NCBI RefSeq assembly: GCF_030272615.1
Contig: NC_081413.1
Coordinates: 718,101,867-718,165,866 of the forward strand
Length of the DNA stretch: 64,000 nt
Direction of reading: 5' to 3'
DNA from: Cryptomeria japonica
Lineage: Eukaryota > Streptophyta > Pinopsida > Cupressales > Cupressaceae
Below are positions 22,424-33,449 of this stretch, piece after piece (position 1 is the first letter of the stretch; every line of letters begins with the position of its first letter). The translations under genes and the position numbers were made by a program. The notes beneath the pieces were generated by a model. The model saw only the letters and a program-made list of their open reading frames with translations, did not search any database and was not told the origin of the DNA.

Positions 22424-23420
22424 GAAGGAGATTCAGAGATTTGATGGAACTAATTACTCTATATGGAAGAACCAGATGGAAGTTCACTTGAATTATCTTG
22501 GAGAATATTATTGGAAGATTATAAAGAATGCATACATTATTTCTTTGAATGGTCCTGTTACTGCATCTGAGATTAAAGATATTAAACATAACATAATATA
22601 TAAAGAAGCATTGTTTAGTGCCCTGACTGATGAAAAGATAACTAATGTGATGGGATTGTAGATTGTACATGACATTTGGGAGAAGCTAGAAACCCTGTAT
22701 GAAGGAGATAAACATGTGAAAGTTGCTAGATTGTAGAGCTTGAAAGGAAAATATGAGTTGTTGAGAATGGGAGAAGATGAGAATATTTCATCCTTTATGG
22801 CTAAAGTGAATTAACTTGTGCTAGACATAAGGTGTGTCAGTGGAGTCCTTGAAGAAGATGAGATTATAGCTAAATTGTTGAGATCTTTGCCTCCTGATTA
22901 TAAACATTAAGTTGCTGCTATTGATGAGATCTAGATTGTGACAACTATGACAAAAGACATGTAGGTTGGTAAGCTTGCTGCTTTTGAATTGAGTGAACCT
23001 AGTGAACCACATGGCAAAACTGAGACTGCATTCAAAGCTACTATATCTAGGAAGTAGAAGTATGCTCTAGGAGAGAGTCAACTATGGTTTTTAGATATGA
23101 AAGGGAAATGAGAGAGATGGAAGAACATGAAAGAGAATTGGAAGATCTTGAAGCACTTATTTCCAGAACATTGCCTAAGGAAGCTAGTAAGTATGAAGGG
23201 AATTTTCCTTTGAAATTTTTTTCATACAATAAGATAGGTCATTTTTCTTCTAGGTGTCTTGAAAGAGCAGAAAGAGTGTCAAAGTATGATAAGCCTTACA
23301 AGCTTAATCGGAATTATAGATATTAGAACAAATGTTATTATGTTGCTGATGAAAGTGTGAAAGATGATGAGTGTGAGAAAGGGAATTCAGAAGATGAATT
23401 TTTGTTCATTGCCATCAAGG
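22424..23420 (+). pseudogene. gag: Copia A gag
   Basis: The N-terminal block FDGTNYSIWKNQMEVHL (22440-22490) and IWEKLETLYEGDKHVKVARL are typical of the copia Gag (UBN2-like) domain. The frame is kept from 22424 to about 23080 with stops at 22659 and several further on, then shifts. A zinc-knuckle remnant FFSYNKIGHFSSRC (about 23217-23258) has lost the first Cys, and has Tyr where the second Cys is expected. Gag would form the particle and bind RNA. Confidence 0.8.
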
Positions 23421-24990
23421 AAGATGATTAGGTATTTGTTGATTCTACAAGCTATATTGTTGAAAAGAAGGCCTTGGCTACTAAAATTGATGAGAAAGAT
23501 GAATGGGTGATTGATAGTGGTTGTTCACATCACATGACAGGTGATAAAGGAAAATTTGTGAATATAGAAAAGTATGATGGTGGTGTAGTGAGATTTGGAG
23601 ACAACAAAGCTTGTATAATCCACGGTAGAGGTTCTATTTCTCTTGATGGTAGGCATAATACTGATGATGTTTAATATGTTGAAGGTTTGAAGCATAATCG
23701 TTTGAGTGTTGGATAGATGGTTGATAAGGGATATGATTTGCAATTCAAGAATGGGAAGTGTAAGATCTTTAATAGCTCCGATATAGAAATTTCATCAAGA
23801 ACTAAGACTAAAGGTAATATCTTTCATCTGAATGTTGGTGAGAAAAGTTTCTTGATTTCTCAGATTGATGATATTTGGTCATGGCATAAAAGAATGTGTC
23901 ATGTTAACTTTGACTACATGATTAAGATAAGTTCTACTCAAGCTGTTAGAGATCTACCTAAGATAGTAAAGCCTACTAATTCGGTATGTAAAGAATGTCA
24001 ATTGGGAAAGAAAACAAGACTTTCATTCAAGAGAAAATTGTATACATCTAATGGGTTATTAGATCTTGTGCATACTGATTTATGTGGATTGTCTAGAGTG
24101 AGAAGCTTGCAGGGTGACATATACTTTATGTTACTGATTGATGACTATTCCAGGATGATGTGGGTCACTTTTCTAAGAGATAAATCTAAAGCATTAGAGA
24201 AATTCAAAATTTTCAAAGTGAGAGTGGAATAAAAGACATGATTGAAGATGAAGTGTCTAAGGTTTGACAAAGGAGAAGAATTCACTTTTGGTGTTTAATT
24301 CTTTTTGTGAAGAGCATGGGATCCAGAGACATTTATCTGCTCCGTGAACCCCTCAGTAGAATGGATTTGTTGAAAGGAAGAATAAAATTGTCTTGGATGC
24401 TACTAGGACTATGATTATTTAAGGAAATGTTCTACATATCTATTGGAGAGAAGCTGTGTACACATCCAATCGAGTGCATATGAAAGGTCATTCTGGTAAG
24501 ACTCCTTATGAGCTATGTTTTGGTCATGTTCCTATAGTTAGATATTTTAAAATCTTTGGAAGCAAGTGTTATATCAAAAGAGATGAGGATATAGGAAAAT
24601 TTGATGCAAGATTTGATGAATGAATCTTTTTGGGATATTCTACTAAGAGTAAAGCATACCGGTGTTACAACAAAAGACTAAAAAAGATAGTGGAAAGTGA
24701 AAATGTAAAGGTTGATGAGAATCAGGAAAAGCAAATTAGGGCATGCGGGTATGAATCTGATGATCAGGATGTTACTTTAAAGTAAGTGCAAACTCGGAGA
24801 ATGAAACAAAGTGATCAGAAAGAGACAATAGATCCAGGTGTTGTTGGCAGTGAAGAAGTTCAAGAAACTAAATATGAAAACAACCAGAAGACACCGAGGT
24901 GTGTAAGATTAAATCATTCATAGAATCAGATTATTGGTGATAAAAATATAGGTTTGATGAATAGGAGAGGAATTTCTCCTAAAGAGACAT
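23421..24990 (+). pseudogene. pol: Copia A protease and integrase
   Basis: The protease active site WVIDSGCSHHM is near 23505-23537. The integrase zinc region (WHKRMCHVNF, CKECQLGK) is near 23880-24010, the catalytic core HTDLCG near 24072, and DDYSRMMWVTF near 24140. The third acidic residue lies in a VERKN block near 24370. Stops occur in the pre-integrase part and after 24232. Downstream, GYSTKSKAYRCYN-type sequence marks the integrase C-terminal region. Confidence 0.85.
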
Positions 24991-26540
24991 GTTTGATTTC
25001 CTAAATTAGCCTAAAGATGTTACTAAAGCTTGTAAAGATGAAAATTGGGTAAAAGCTATGAAAGAAGAGTTAGATTAGATTGAGAAAAATAATACATGGG
25101 AACTTGTTCCGAGACCTAAGGAAAAGAATGTAATTAGTACTAAATGGGTATTTTGAAATAAACTAAATGAAGATGGAGGTGTTGTTAGAAACAAATCAAT
25201 ATTGGTATGTAAGGGATATTCACAAACGGAAGGAATTAATTTTGAGGAAACTTTTGCGCCAATGGCTAGAATTGAAGCTATTAGACTATTTCTTGCATAT
25301 GTTGCTCATAAGAATGTTACGGTATATGAGATGGATGTGAAGTCAACCTTTTTGAATGGTGAATTAGAAGAGGAAGTCTACATTGAGCAACAAGATGGAT
25401 TTTCATTGACAGATGAAGAAGATATGGTATGTAGATTGAAGAAAGCATTGTATGGACTTAAACAAGCCCCTAGAGCCTAGTACGCTAGATTAGATAGGTA
25501 TTTGATGAAGTTTGGATTTTGTAAAGGTACCGCTGAATAATTTGTACTTCAAGATTGATAATGACAATATTTTGATTGTTGAATTTTTTGTTGATGACAT
25601 TATTTTTGGAGGAGATGATGATTTGAGTAAGAATTTTGCTGATGATATGCAAAAAGAATTTGAGATGTCTATGATAGGTGAGATGAAATTATTTTTGGGA
25701 TTTCAAATTACATAGATTGACAAAGGCATATTCATATCTCAATCAAACTATCTGAAGGAATTGCTGAAGAAGTTTGGGCTAGATGATTCCAAACCTATTT
25801 GAACTCCTATGGTGACTAGATGCAAGATGATAAAATATGATGAATCTTCGAAGGCTAACCAGACCCTGTATAGATCTATGATTGGTGTACTTTTATATTT
25901 GACTCATATTAGACCTGAAATTATGAATGTTGTATGTCTTGTTGCAAGATTCCAGGCTGGTCCCAAGGAAAGTCATGTTACTACTGTGAAGAGGATATTT
26001 ATATATTTGAAGGAAATAGTTGATTATGGTTTGTGGTATCTGAAGGATGATGATTTCATTTTGAGTTCTTATACTGATACTGATTGGGCAGGTGATGTTG
26101 ATGACTAGAAGAACACTACCAGTGGAGTACTCTTTTTGGGAAAGAAGTTGATTTCTTGGGCAAGCAAGAAGCAAGATGCTATCTCTTTATCTATTGTAGA
26201 AGTTGAATACATTGCTACTGCTAGCAATTGTACTCAGGTACTTTAAATGAAGCAGATGCTGAAGGATATTAGAGTTGTTTATAATGGGCCTACTATTATA
26301 TATTGTGACAATTCTAGTGCTATCAATATTTCTAATAATCCGATGTTGCATTCCAAGACAAAACATATATCAATCAAGTTTCATTTCTTAAGAGAGAAGG
26401 TGAATGAGAAAGAAGTCAGATTGGAGTATGTATCTACAAAGGAATAGATTGCAGATATCTTCATGAAACCTTTGCCTACAGATACATTTGTATATCTGGG
26501 AGAGAATTTAAAGTTAATTTCCCCTCCTAGTATGAACTAG
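24991..26540 (+). pseudogene. pol: Copia A reverse transcriptase and RNase H
   Basis: RT blocks are NNTWELVPRPKEKNVI (near 25089), [20 protein letters not shown] (25244-25300), [20 protein letters not shown] and [14 protein letters not shown]. The catalytic motif is FFVDDIIFGGD (about 25585-25615), with Phe in place of the usual Tyr. RNase H blocks are YTDTDWAGD (near 26070), SIVEVEYIA and YCDNSSAI. A frame change near 25490 and many TAG stops disable it. Confidence 0.87.
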
Positions 26541-26888
26541 ATGCATTGAGTTGCACCAATCCGGAGGACTTCATAGTCTTATCCTAATATCCGGATTGAT
26601 GAGTGGGTGTTGTTGCTCTAGGGGGGTAGTCAGTGTGTGATTTAGTTGTTCATATTTGTGAGTGTGTTTCTAAAGGGGAGATATTATCTGGTCAGAGGGA
26701 GAAAATAATGATTTGTATGTCTTTGGCATTGCTGGCAAAGGGAGAGAGATGCATGTGAAAAATTGTCTTATCTAAGGTAGAGAGCTATGTGTGCATGATC
26801 TCAGGGGGAGATTGCTAGGATTGATTTCTTTCTTTGCATTGATTGTTTTTCACAATTATATGTTTCCATCAATGCCAAAGGGGGAGAT
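26541..26888 (+). other. Copia A 3' untranslated region with PPT
   Basis: The G-rich non-coding region has several purine runs (aaaggggagat near 26673, aaagggagagag near 26737, ccaaagggggagat 26874-26887). The last abuts the LTR start and is the likely PPT. The earlier runs resemble extra PPT-like tracts. Confidence 0.7.
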
Positions 26889-28206
26889 TGTTGGATATTA
26901 GAGTTGTTGTCATTGATGTCAACATATTCCCGTGTCGCTGAGAATTGGTATGTTGTAGAGAAGTTAAGTTGGTTTGGTTGCAGATGTGCTGATGCAAATT
27001 AATGGGTTTGGAGATACTTATCTCTAGTTGATTTAGTATGAGTTTTAGTATTTTAGAAGGTGATTTGATTGAGTTATGTGATCCGGTGTGATGATTGGTT
27101 TTTCTATTAGTTCTATATTGAAGAGTTGTGATTTTTGGATTATATTGCTCCAGAATTGATTCATTGTGTTGTGTGGATTTGGAGAATATTTGGGATGTTC
27201 ATGTGTGTCCTTTTTTTGGGTGGTTCATTATTTGGAACTTCACAAGCATATCTTTTAGATTGTTGTTGGTGTTCTTGAGCTCCGATGATGAAATGATGAT
27301 GACTTTTATTATCCGAGTTGTTGCGGTGGAATTCACATTCCTTGTTGATGTCCTCTGATTGTGTTCTATGCGTTTTGGTGGTCCACAATGATCGTGGTGT
27401 GTGTTATTGAATATTTTATTGGTCTCATGGTATTCTTCTTGTTATGCGACCTTTCTGACCGACCCGATGGTTCTTGTGTGTTGCAGATGATCTTGGCGAG
27501 ATATTCGATGGTGTTTCATGTTCAAGGATTCAATTTGGGTCCATGCTATATCCTTTCTGATATTGTATTGGTCAGCATATGGATTTATGTATCATGTGAT
27601 GTAATTTTATAATTAGGTCTTATGTGTTAAGTCGGCCTTAAGGTTAAGCTTGATGATTTGTATAAATAAAAGTTGTAATCATGTAATATGTATGTTTGCG
27701 GTTGTACCTACGATTTGTAAGAGTATTGTATGTGAAAATAAGAGAATTTATCTTTTGGTAGTGGGGAAGAGAAGAGAAATTTTGTTGTGTAGACAGTGTG
27801 CTTAACCGAAACTATAATCAGGCATTTGGAGATGCTATTCTTTTAGTTCATGTAATCGGGACTTTTGTCCGATATTTGTAAGGTAGTGAGCCTTCCTAGT
27901 GTTGTTTTCCTTTTTTATTTTAGCAGTGAGCTCTAGGCAGTGTGTCTGAATGCATGTGTGTTCCCCATTGTAAGATTTACACATACTACTGTAGAGTATC
28001 ATCATATTGTAGGTAGGTTCCCACCATTGTTTTCCTCTTGCTCATGTTTTCCACATCAAAAAACCATGTTCTATGTGTTCTTTTGATGTGATGTTTATCT
28101 TTTCAATTGTTGTTCTTGATCAAATCTAAAGTTGAGGTTAATTTGTTTAAGTTTGGTGAAACGTATTCACCCCCCCTCTTAGTTTTCTTGCATTGCTGCA
28201 CCAACA
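26889..28206 (+). repeat. Copia A 3' LTR
   Basis: It begins TGTTGGATATTAGAG directly after the PPT and ends tgcaccaaca at 28206, about 1318 bp. A TATA-like gtataaataaaag is at about 27660. The block cacccccccctcttagttt-like near 28169 precedes the end, as in copia B (near 60903). Open frames inside it (27128-27612) have no domain. Confidence 0.75.
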
Positions 28207-28352
28207 ACCACTATACCTACTTTGACAACATAAGAAAGATGACATCTAAGTAGCCAACTAAGAACTTAAGAAAGATTAACACACCAACAAACATTAGTAG
28301 GTTAATGTTTATTTCATATCAATAAATTGCTTCCTAACATTTAAATACATAT
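28207..28352. other. Short spacer between copia A and copia B
   Basis: This is 146 bp of AT-rich sequence with no recognised feature. It may be older host or repeat DNA. Confidence 0.5.
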
Positions 28353-28667
28353 TGTTAATGCTGGCCATTTGATGGAATTGATTATGTGTTCCATTGATGT
28401 TTTGTCATTGATGCCAACACTAGCTATTTGGATACTTTATTGGCACCCTTCTAGTCCTAGTAGGATGAGTGGTTTTTGGTTAACTTGGATCTGACATGAT
28501 CTGGTAGGCTGCGGTATAGTTTGTTGATGGAATTGGCTTGTTCATGATACTCATACTCATATTTGGTCAGCTGGTTTTGGTCTAGTAATTGGATGCTATC
28601 CTATTTGCTTAGAAGCTTGGTTTCTGGTTCTAGGGAGGGTTTCACCGGTGGAGCTTTTGGTGAAGAT
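28353..28667 (+). repeat. Copia B 5' LTR, first part
   Basis: It begins TGTTAATGCTGGCC with a copia-like region (gttttgtcattgatgccaac). It stops at aagat (28663-28667), which is repeated at 60047-60051 where the LTR resumes. About 1220 bp of LTR is obtained when the 31.4-kb insertion is removed. Confidence 0.65.
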
Positions 28668-29536
28668 TGTCATGCCCAAACTTTTGGGCACGAACGAGAT
28701 AATTTTTTTTAAAAGATCACAACTTAATAACATTAAATGTTGCTAATATGAGATGCACTATCAAGTTTTGTCTTAAACTATGTTTGAGTTAACTTTAATC
28801 TCTAACTCAAGTAAGCGAAAATAATATTTAACTTAAATGCAGAATACTAAAATGATTATTTATTATCTCATCAATCTTTAATCAATAAATTAATTTAATC
28901 AATTAATTGGCGTAGATAAAAATTACTCTCCAATAACCATTAATTGTTTTTTTGGAACTAAATAAATTAGTCCTAGCATTTAGTTTATAATGTCTAAAAT
29001 TTATTTTAATCAATAATTAAAATGTAGTTTAAACTAAATCGACAAAAGGGTCGATTAAATCCATATCGAAAATCGTCCTATAAGGTTTAACCTCCAAAAC
29101 CTTTATCAGATTAAACTCCAAAAATAATAATAAGATTTTAAAATATATCATTTTTAAATATACCCTTAAGTTTATCAAAAACATATATTTACCCATATGT
29201 TTATAAAACATATATAAAATGTAAACACCTAGTACAATAAATAATTCTACAATTTGTCCAATTCATATTCTTAACCATATATATATATATATATATATAT
29301 GTTTTCACTATATTATAAGTTATCCATGTAAACCCTAACTTTATTATTATAAAAATAAAGTCATTTTTATTTCTTTCATTCCTTATTTCTTTCTTTACTT
29401 TTTGAATACCCTAACCCAAACTGGGTTAGGGTTTCGAATTTTCCTTTTTTTTTTTATGCAGGGGGGCTGAGCATATACAGTGGTGGAGGCCGAGCGACAG
29501 ATTGTGGAGAAGGCGGAGGCCATGGGGAGGGGCGGC
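28668..29536. mobile_element. Element 4 (probable solo LTR), first part
   Basis: It starts TGTCATGCCCAAAC, with a short inverted repeat cccaaacttttggg, and is flanked by aagat. It is AT-rich, with an (AT)10 run near 29277-29300, and becomes GC-rich from 29460. It is interrupted at 29536 by element 2 and continues at 57182. No coding domain is visible. Confidence 0.6.
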
Positions 29537-30311
29537 TGTATATGGTGAAAATGGATAACAATAATAACGATATTGAAAGGCTAAATGAATTCAACCACAA
29601 AACCCTAGCCTAACAACAACAAAGATCCACCATAACATATGAAGATTACCTAAGACAATGCAAATCAAATGAAATCACAAAGATTATACCATCACATGTC
29701 CAATAGGGTTTGGATCTCCATTCTTCCTATCTCCATTGATCTTGCTTGATATATTTGCTCTCAGATTTTATGTGCACAAGAGCTCAACAAAGAACGGAAT
29801 GTGGTTGCAAGTAGGATCGTATATGTCAAAAGCGTAGTGTAGTCAAGTGCATAAATTCATTAGGGTTGATAATGAAGGAAGCATCTCCTTATATAGAAGA
29901 CACTGTATGAAATGGAGGGATAAGATTGAGAGGTGTAAAAGGAGGTCGGCTATGATTAGAGGGTAGGTAAAAGAAATAATAAAATAATGAAAGGGGTAGG
30001 TAGTGTATGAATTAAGAGATGAATGACATGTGTCATGGGTAGAAAAGGTTAATGAATTAATTAAATAAATAAAGATTTATTTAATTAATAGAAGAAGTGG
30101 GATCAATTAAATAAATAAGATATTTATTTAATTTAGGAAAAGGATAATTTAAATAAATAAATGTATTTATTTAAATGAAAAATAAGGCTAGAAGAGGATA
30201 AATGAATTAATTAAATAAATAAAGATTTATTTAATTAATAGATGAATTAAGCTTAGATAATTAAATAAATAATATTTATTTAATTAGACTGGACAATTTT
30301 GGGTGTCTACA
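29537..30311 (-). repeat. Element 2 3' LTR
   Basis: It matches 56405-57181. The U3 start (30050-30300 on this map) is an AT-rich palindromic series of taattaaataaataaa / tttatttaattaat units. A TATA box on the - strand lies at about 29888-29895. Confidence 0.92.
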
Positions 30312-30362
30312 TTTTGCCCCTCTTTGAGATAATGCGGCTTGTCGCGTTGTTTCAAAGAAGAT
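30312..30362 (-). other. Polypurine tract and hairpin (element 2)
   Basis: On the - strand aaagaggggcaaaa runs straight into the LTR TGTAGA. On the + strand tctttgaga (about 30321) and tttcaaaga (about 30350) are inverted arms enclosing the PPT edge, the same layout as in elements 1 and 3. Confidence 0.8.
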
Positions 30363-30832
30363 AAGATGAACTGATACAGAGTTGCCCCAAGATGGGAATG
30401 ATATGCCCCCTCAAGAGATTGGATGAAAATGTCTGAAAAGATCACAGACAATCTCTTGATAAGAAAGATGAGATAGAATGGACTGACTAGATAAAGTGAC
30501 AGAGTCACGGGATAATGAAGACTGACTTGGGAAACGAGGGCTAGGGCAGTCTATAAGATAGACCACAAGGGAAATACATCCTCATTGTCATCCACACATC
30601 CATGAGAGCAGAGTGCAGAGCGAGAATAGAGAAACAACAGTCAGCAGCAATGGCCTTTGTTCATAGATTTGATCGCGTTCACCGATTCTAGAGGCCAGCA
30701 GAGGCAGGAGACCCGGTAAGTACCACAAAACCTCCTCGTACTTTGCTGTATTTATTGTTGTCATTAATGCATGCTAGATAGGGAAATAAATGCGCTTTAG
30801 GTTAGGGTCCAAAAATGTCAAAAAAATGTCCA

Positions 30833-31082
30833 GGCACGTCTGCGTTGGTGCCAGGCGCATCTATGATTGCTAGGCGCGTCTGTGTTTGTGCCAGGCGCGT
30901 CTATGATGGAAAACGCGTTTGTGTCGAATGTAGCCATGTCTGTGCTGTGTAGGCACGTCTATGCCAAGAAGGCACATTTGTGTCACCCAGGAACATCTAT
31001 GTAGAGCATAGGCACGTCTATGTAAAACAGGTGCGTTTATGCAGTCTTCAAGCACATTTATGTCAGGAAAGCGCGTTTATGT
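30833..31082 (+). repeat. GGCGCGTCTRTG motif array, PMD side (element 2)
   Basis: Motif cores (ggcacgtct, ggcgcatct, ggcgcgtct and variants) start at 30833, 30854, 30873, 30894, 30912, 30933, 30952, 30971, 30991, 31011, 31031, 31051 and about 31070, with steps of 18-21 bp and a mean near 20. It is in sense orientation to the PMD ORF. The same CGCGTCTGTG core lies on the - strand at 54661-54820 and 56041-56295 ahead of gag. Confidence 0.88.
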
Positions 31083-31113
31083 CCAAAAATGTGAATTTTT
31101 GTCTTCTAGGTCA

Positions 31114-31626
31114 AATCGGCAGTTCTGTGATGAACATACGTTGTCGATTGGATAAGCTGCTGAGAGGATACACTTAAGTAGGTCCTCTAGGGAAGACCAG
31201 GATAACAAATAGGGCTAGAATTGACAATTCTGTGATGGAACATACGTTGCCAATTAGGAAACTACTCAAGAGGATACTCAAGTAGAGGCCCTAAGATAGG
31301 ATAGATCAAGGCACTTTGTGATGAACAGTGAGTACCAAGATATAGTACTTTGTGATGAACAAGGAGTACTAAAATATGAGCAGCACTTTGTGATGAACAG
31401 TGAGTGCAAATGTGAGTAGCACTTTGTGATGAACAGTGAGTGCAACACACGTAGTACTTTGTGATGAACAGGGAGTACTACTAGGATAAATAGCAACACT
31501 TTGTGATGAACAGTGAGTGTCACTAGGATAGATAGCAACACTTTGTGATGAACAGTGAGTGTCACTAGGATAGAATGCCATATGCACTTAGAGAAAAAGT
31601 AGCATTTTGTGATGAACATTGAATGC
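31114..31626 (+). repeat. Covarying hairpin cluster before the PMD ORF (element 2)
   Basis: Ten inverted repeats enclose the core TGTGATGAACA. Two long ones (31114-31149 and 31219-31255) have AATC/GATT and AATT/AATT outer arms and lie in a diverged 105-bp duplication. Eight short ones are at 31310-31336, 31343-31371, 31383-31407, 31419-31443, 31451-31481, 31496-31520, 31538-31562 and 31602-31626, with a 15-nt loop TTGTGATGAACAGTG or close variant. Stems are GCACT/AGTGC, ACACT/AGTGT, TAGTACT/AGTACTA and GCATT/AATGC. Paired changes keep the stem. Confidence 0.85.
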
Positions 31627-31667
31627 CACGATGATGACATGATTGATTTGCTTGACTGCAGGAGTAT

Positions 31668-33449
31668 TTGCCTATGTTGGAGTCACGGGAGAGATTCCCG
31701 TCGACTCAAAGGTTGCGACCGGAGTTGATAGCTGAGGACCGAATTGCGATTGAGGCTATGGGATTGAGACATATTTTGTATGTGCCTGAGTTTCGGGCGA
31801 ACATGGGACTGCTGACTACACTGGCGAAGAGGTGGCACTCCGAGACTTGCACCTTTCATTTGCCGATGGGGGAGATGACAGTCACCCTCGAGGATGTATA
31901 TAGGATCTTGAGGATACCGATCGATGGGGATCTGATTCCCTATGATTGAGATGGAGACAGGGAGGCCTTGAGACGAGTGTTCCAGGACCTAGGACTGGAG
32001 ATGAGGGCAGGGCATGTGGCTTGGGACACCATGACAGCTACAGGATTAGCACTGCCAACAGTGATAGGAGGAGCAATCAGTGGGTTCTTGTGTCCTGATA
32101 GAGCGACACAAGGGTTGGTTGTGGGTTGGGGAGGAGCATTGGAGACACTGGTGACACAGCACACCAGATATGCCTGGGGACCGTGTGTGCTAGCACACCT
32201 ATATTATGAGCTGCATCAATTTGTGTACCATGGGTTAGTGGGATTGGGCTACGGGGTCACACTATTACAAGTGTGGGCCTATGAGCATCTGCCAGTGAAA
32301 AGACCGATACATTTCAGGGGCAGAGGTCATGGACACAGTTTCGTACACTTGTACGACATGATCACTTCGTAGCCATGGATTGGTAGGTTAGAGCACTGGT
32401 GGCGGGTGATTGATGACATTGATATGGTCATATGGAGGCCATACCTAGGATGCGAGCAGTGGGAGGATGATGCGGTAGAGCTGCCCTACACCTTCTAGAG
32501 AAGGTATCTGATTGGGTGGACACCCTATGTACTAGAGAGGCAGCTAGTGGACGGGGTGGGCAGGTAGTTTGGCAGGATCCAGCGGATGCCACAGGGTTCA
32601 GGCATGTATGCATGGACTGTCAGAGATCAGGCACAGTTTGGGCCTTTATTATCATATGATCAGGCTATTACATAGCTAGTAGAGATGATGCCCCTACCCT
32701 GGGACATGTGGCCAGAGATTGAGGATGTCGGCATGGATGTCAAGTACATAGCATACTAGGCCAAGCATCCATTCCTACGCCTGATGGATCCAGGAGAGCT
32801 ACTAGATGGAGATGGTGGTGGGGATGGTGATGATGATGGAGATGATGGGGGTAGAGGCCGATGGAGGAGGAGGGGGAAATTTGGAGAGAGGAGGGTGGCA
32901 CCGTGGAGGGAGGGTGGAGAGGATAGGCAGGCTCGGGTGGTGAGAGGTCGCAGTGGATTACCAGTATAGGTGCCAACAGCACAGGGTCCCAGACAGGTGT
33001 AGGTATAGGGACAGGTACAGGGACAGACACTAGTACAGGCACAGGCATAGGGGCAGGCACCCATACAGGGGGAGCCACAAGCAGAGCCACAGGGGGCTGA
33101 GGCAGAGGAGGATGAGCTGACGGAGCTGAGGGAGATTTTCCAAGGATAGGCAGATGAGATCTAGGAGCTAGAGAGGGAGAGGGATAGGCTCAGGAGGCGG
33201 CTCAGAGATACTGAGCAGGAGCGGGATCAGGCCATTCAATGCTACACAGAGGCTGAGACAGCACTAAGGGCTGGGAGGCAGGCGGCAGAGGACACAGGGG
33301 CTGGATATGCCTACATCCTACAGGCAGGGGAGGAGATCGGTTACTGGCGGGATCTCTATTATGGTGCGGTGCCAGCTGATCAGCGGGCGAGGAGCTTCCA
33401 TAGACCATCACGGATAGCGACAGCTATGGGAGGGAGCCAGAGGAGATAG
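31668..33449 (+). pseudogene. Antisense plant mobile domain (PMD) ORF, element 2
   Basis: This is convergent to gag-pol. One frame runs 31668-33449 (594 codons) with no frameshift seen but several nonsense codons (first TGA 31947, then TAG 32370 and others). The PMD hallmark is LLTTLAKRWHSETCTFHLPM then GEMTVTLEDVYRILRIPIDG (about 31800-31930), followed by GGAISGFLCPDRATQG, LQVWAYEHLPVKRP and a WRPYLG block. A Gly/Asp/Arg-rich linker (32784-32960) and Gln-rich repeats follow, then a coiled coil (ELERERDRLRRRLRDTEQER, about 33165-33225) and the tail YWRDLYYGAVPADQR. Element 1 shares this order. The start is the first Met before the conserved RERF block. Its role in the element is unknown. Confidence 0.85.

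Larger units (their letters stand above)
22371..28206 (+). mobile_element. Copia A: degenerate Ty1/copia element, 5' end missing
   Basis: The order gag, protease, integrase, RT, RNase H (22.4-26.5 kb) defines Ty1/copia. A 3' LTR follows the PPT at about 26876-26886. No 5' LTR of the same family and no TGGTATCAGAGC-type PBS lies upstream. The preceding sequence is a reverse-oriented repeat, so the 5' end was lost by truncation or rearrangement. There are many TAG/TAA/TGA codons and at least two frameshifts. Confidence 0.85.

Noticed and set aside
27128-27612. Host gene fragments inside the copia A 3' LTR
   Set aside because: The open frames lie within the LTR, have no domain, and differ between strands. 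They are chance ORFs.
31262-31640. Repeated-peptide ORFs (VHHKVL/SLFITKC type) on the - strand
   Set aside because: They are antisense translations of the hairpin cluster. Stem covariation explains the repeat better than a protein does.
32740-33411. Pro-rich and Ser-rich ORFs on the - strand opposite the element 2 PMD gene
   Set aside because: They are shadows of the Gly/Asp/Arg/Gln-rich linker on the + strand, where the long conserved PMD frame runs.
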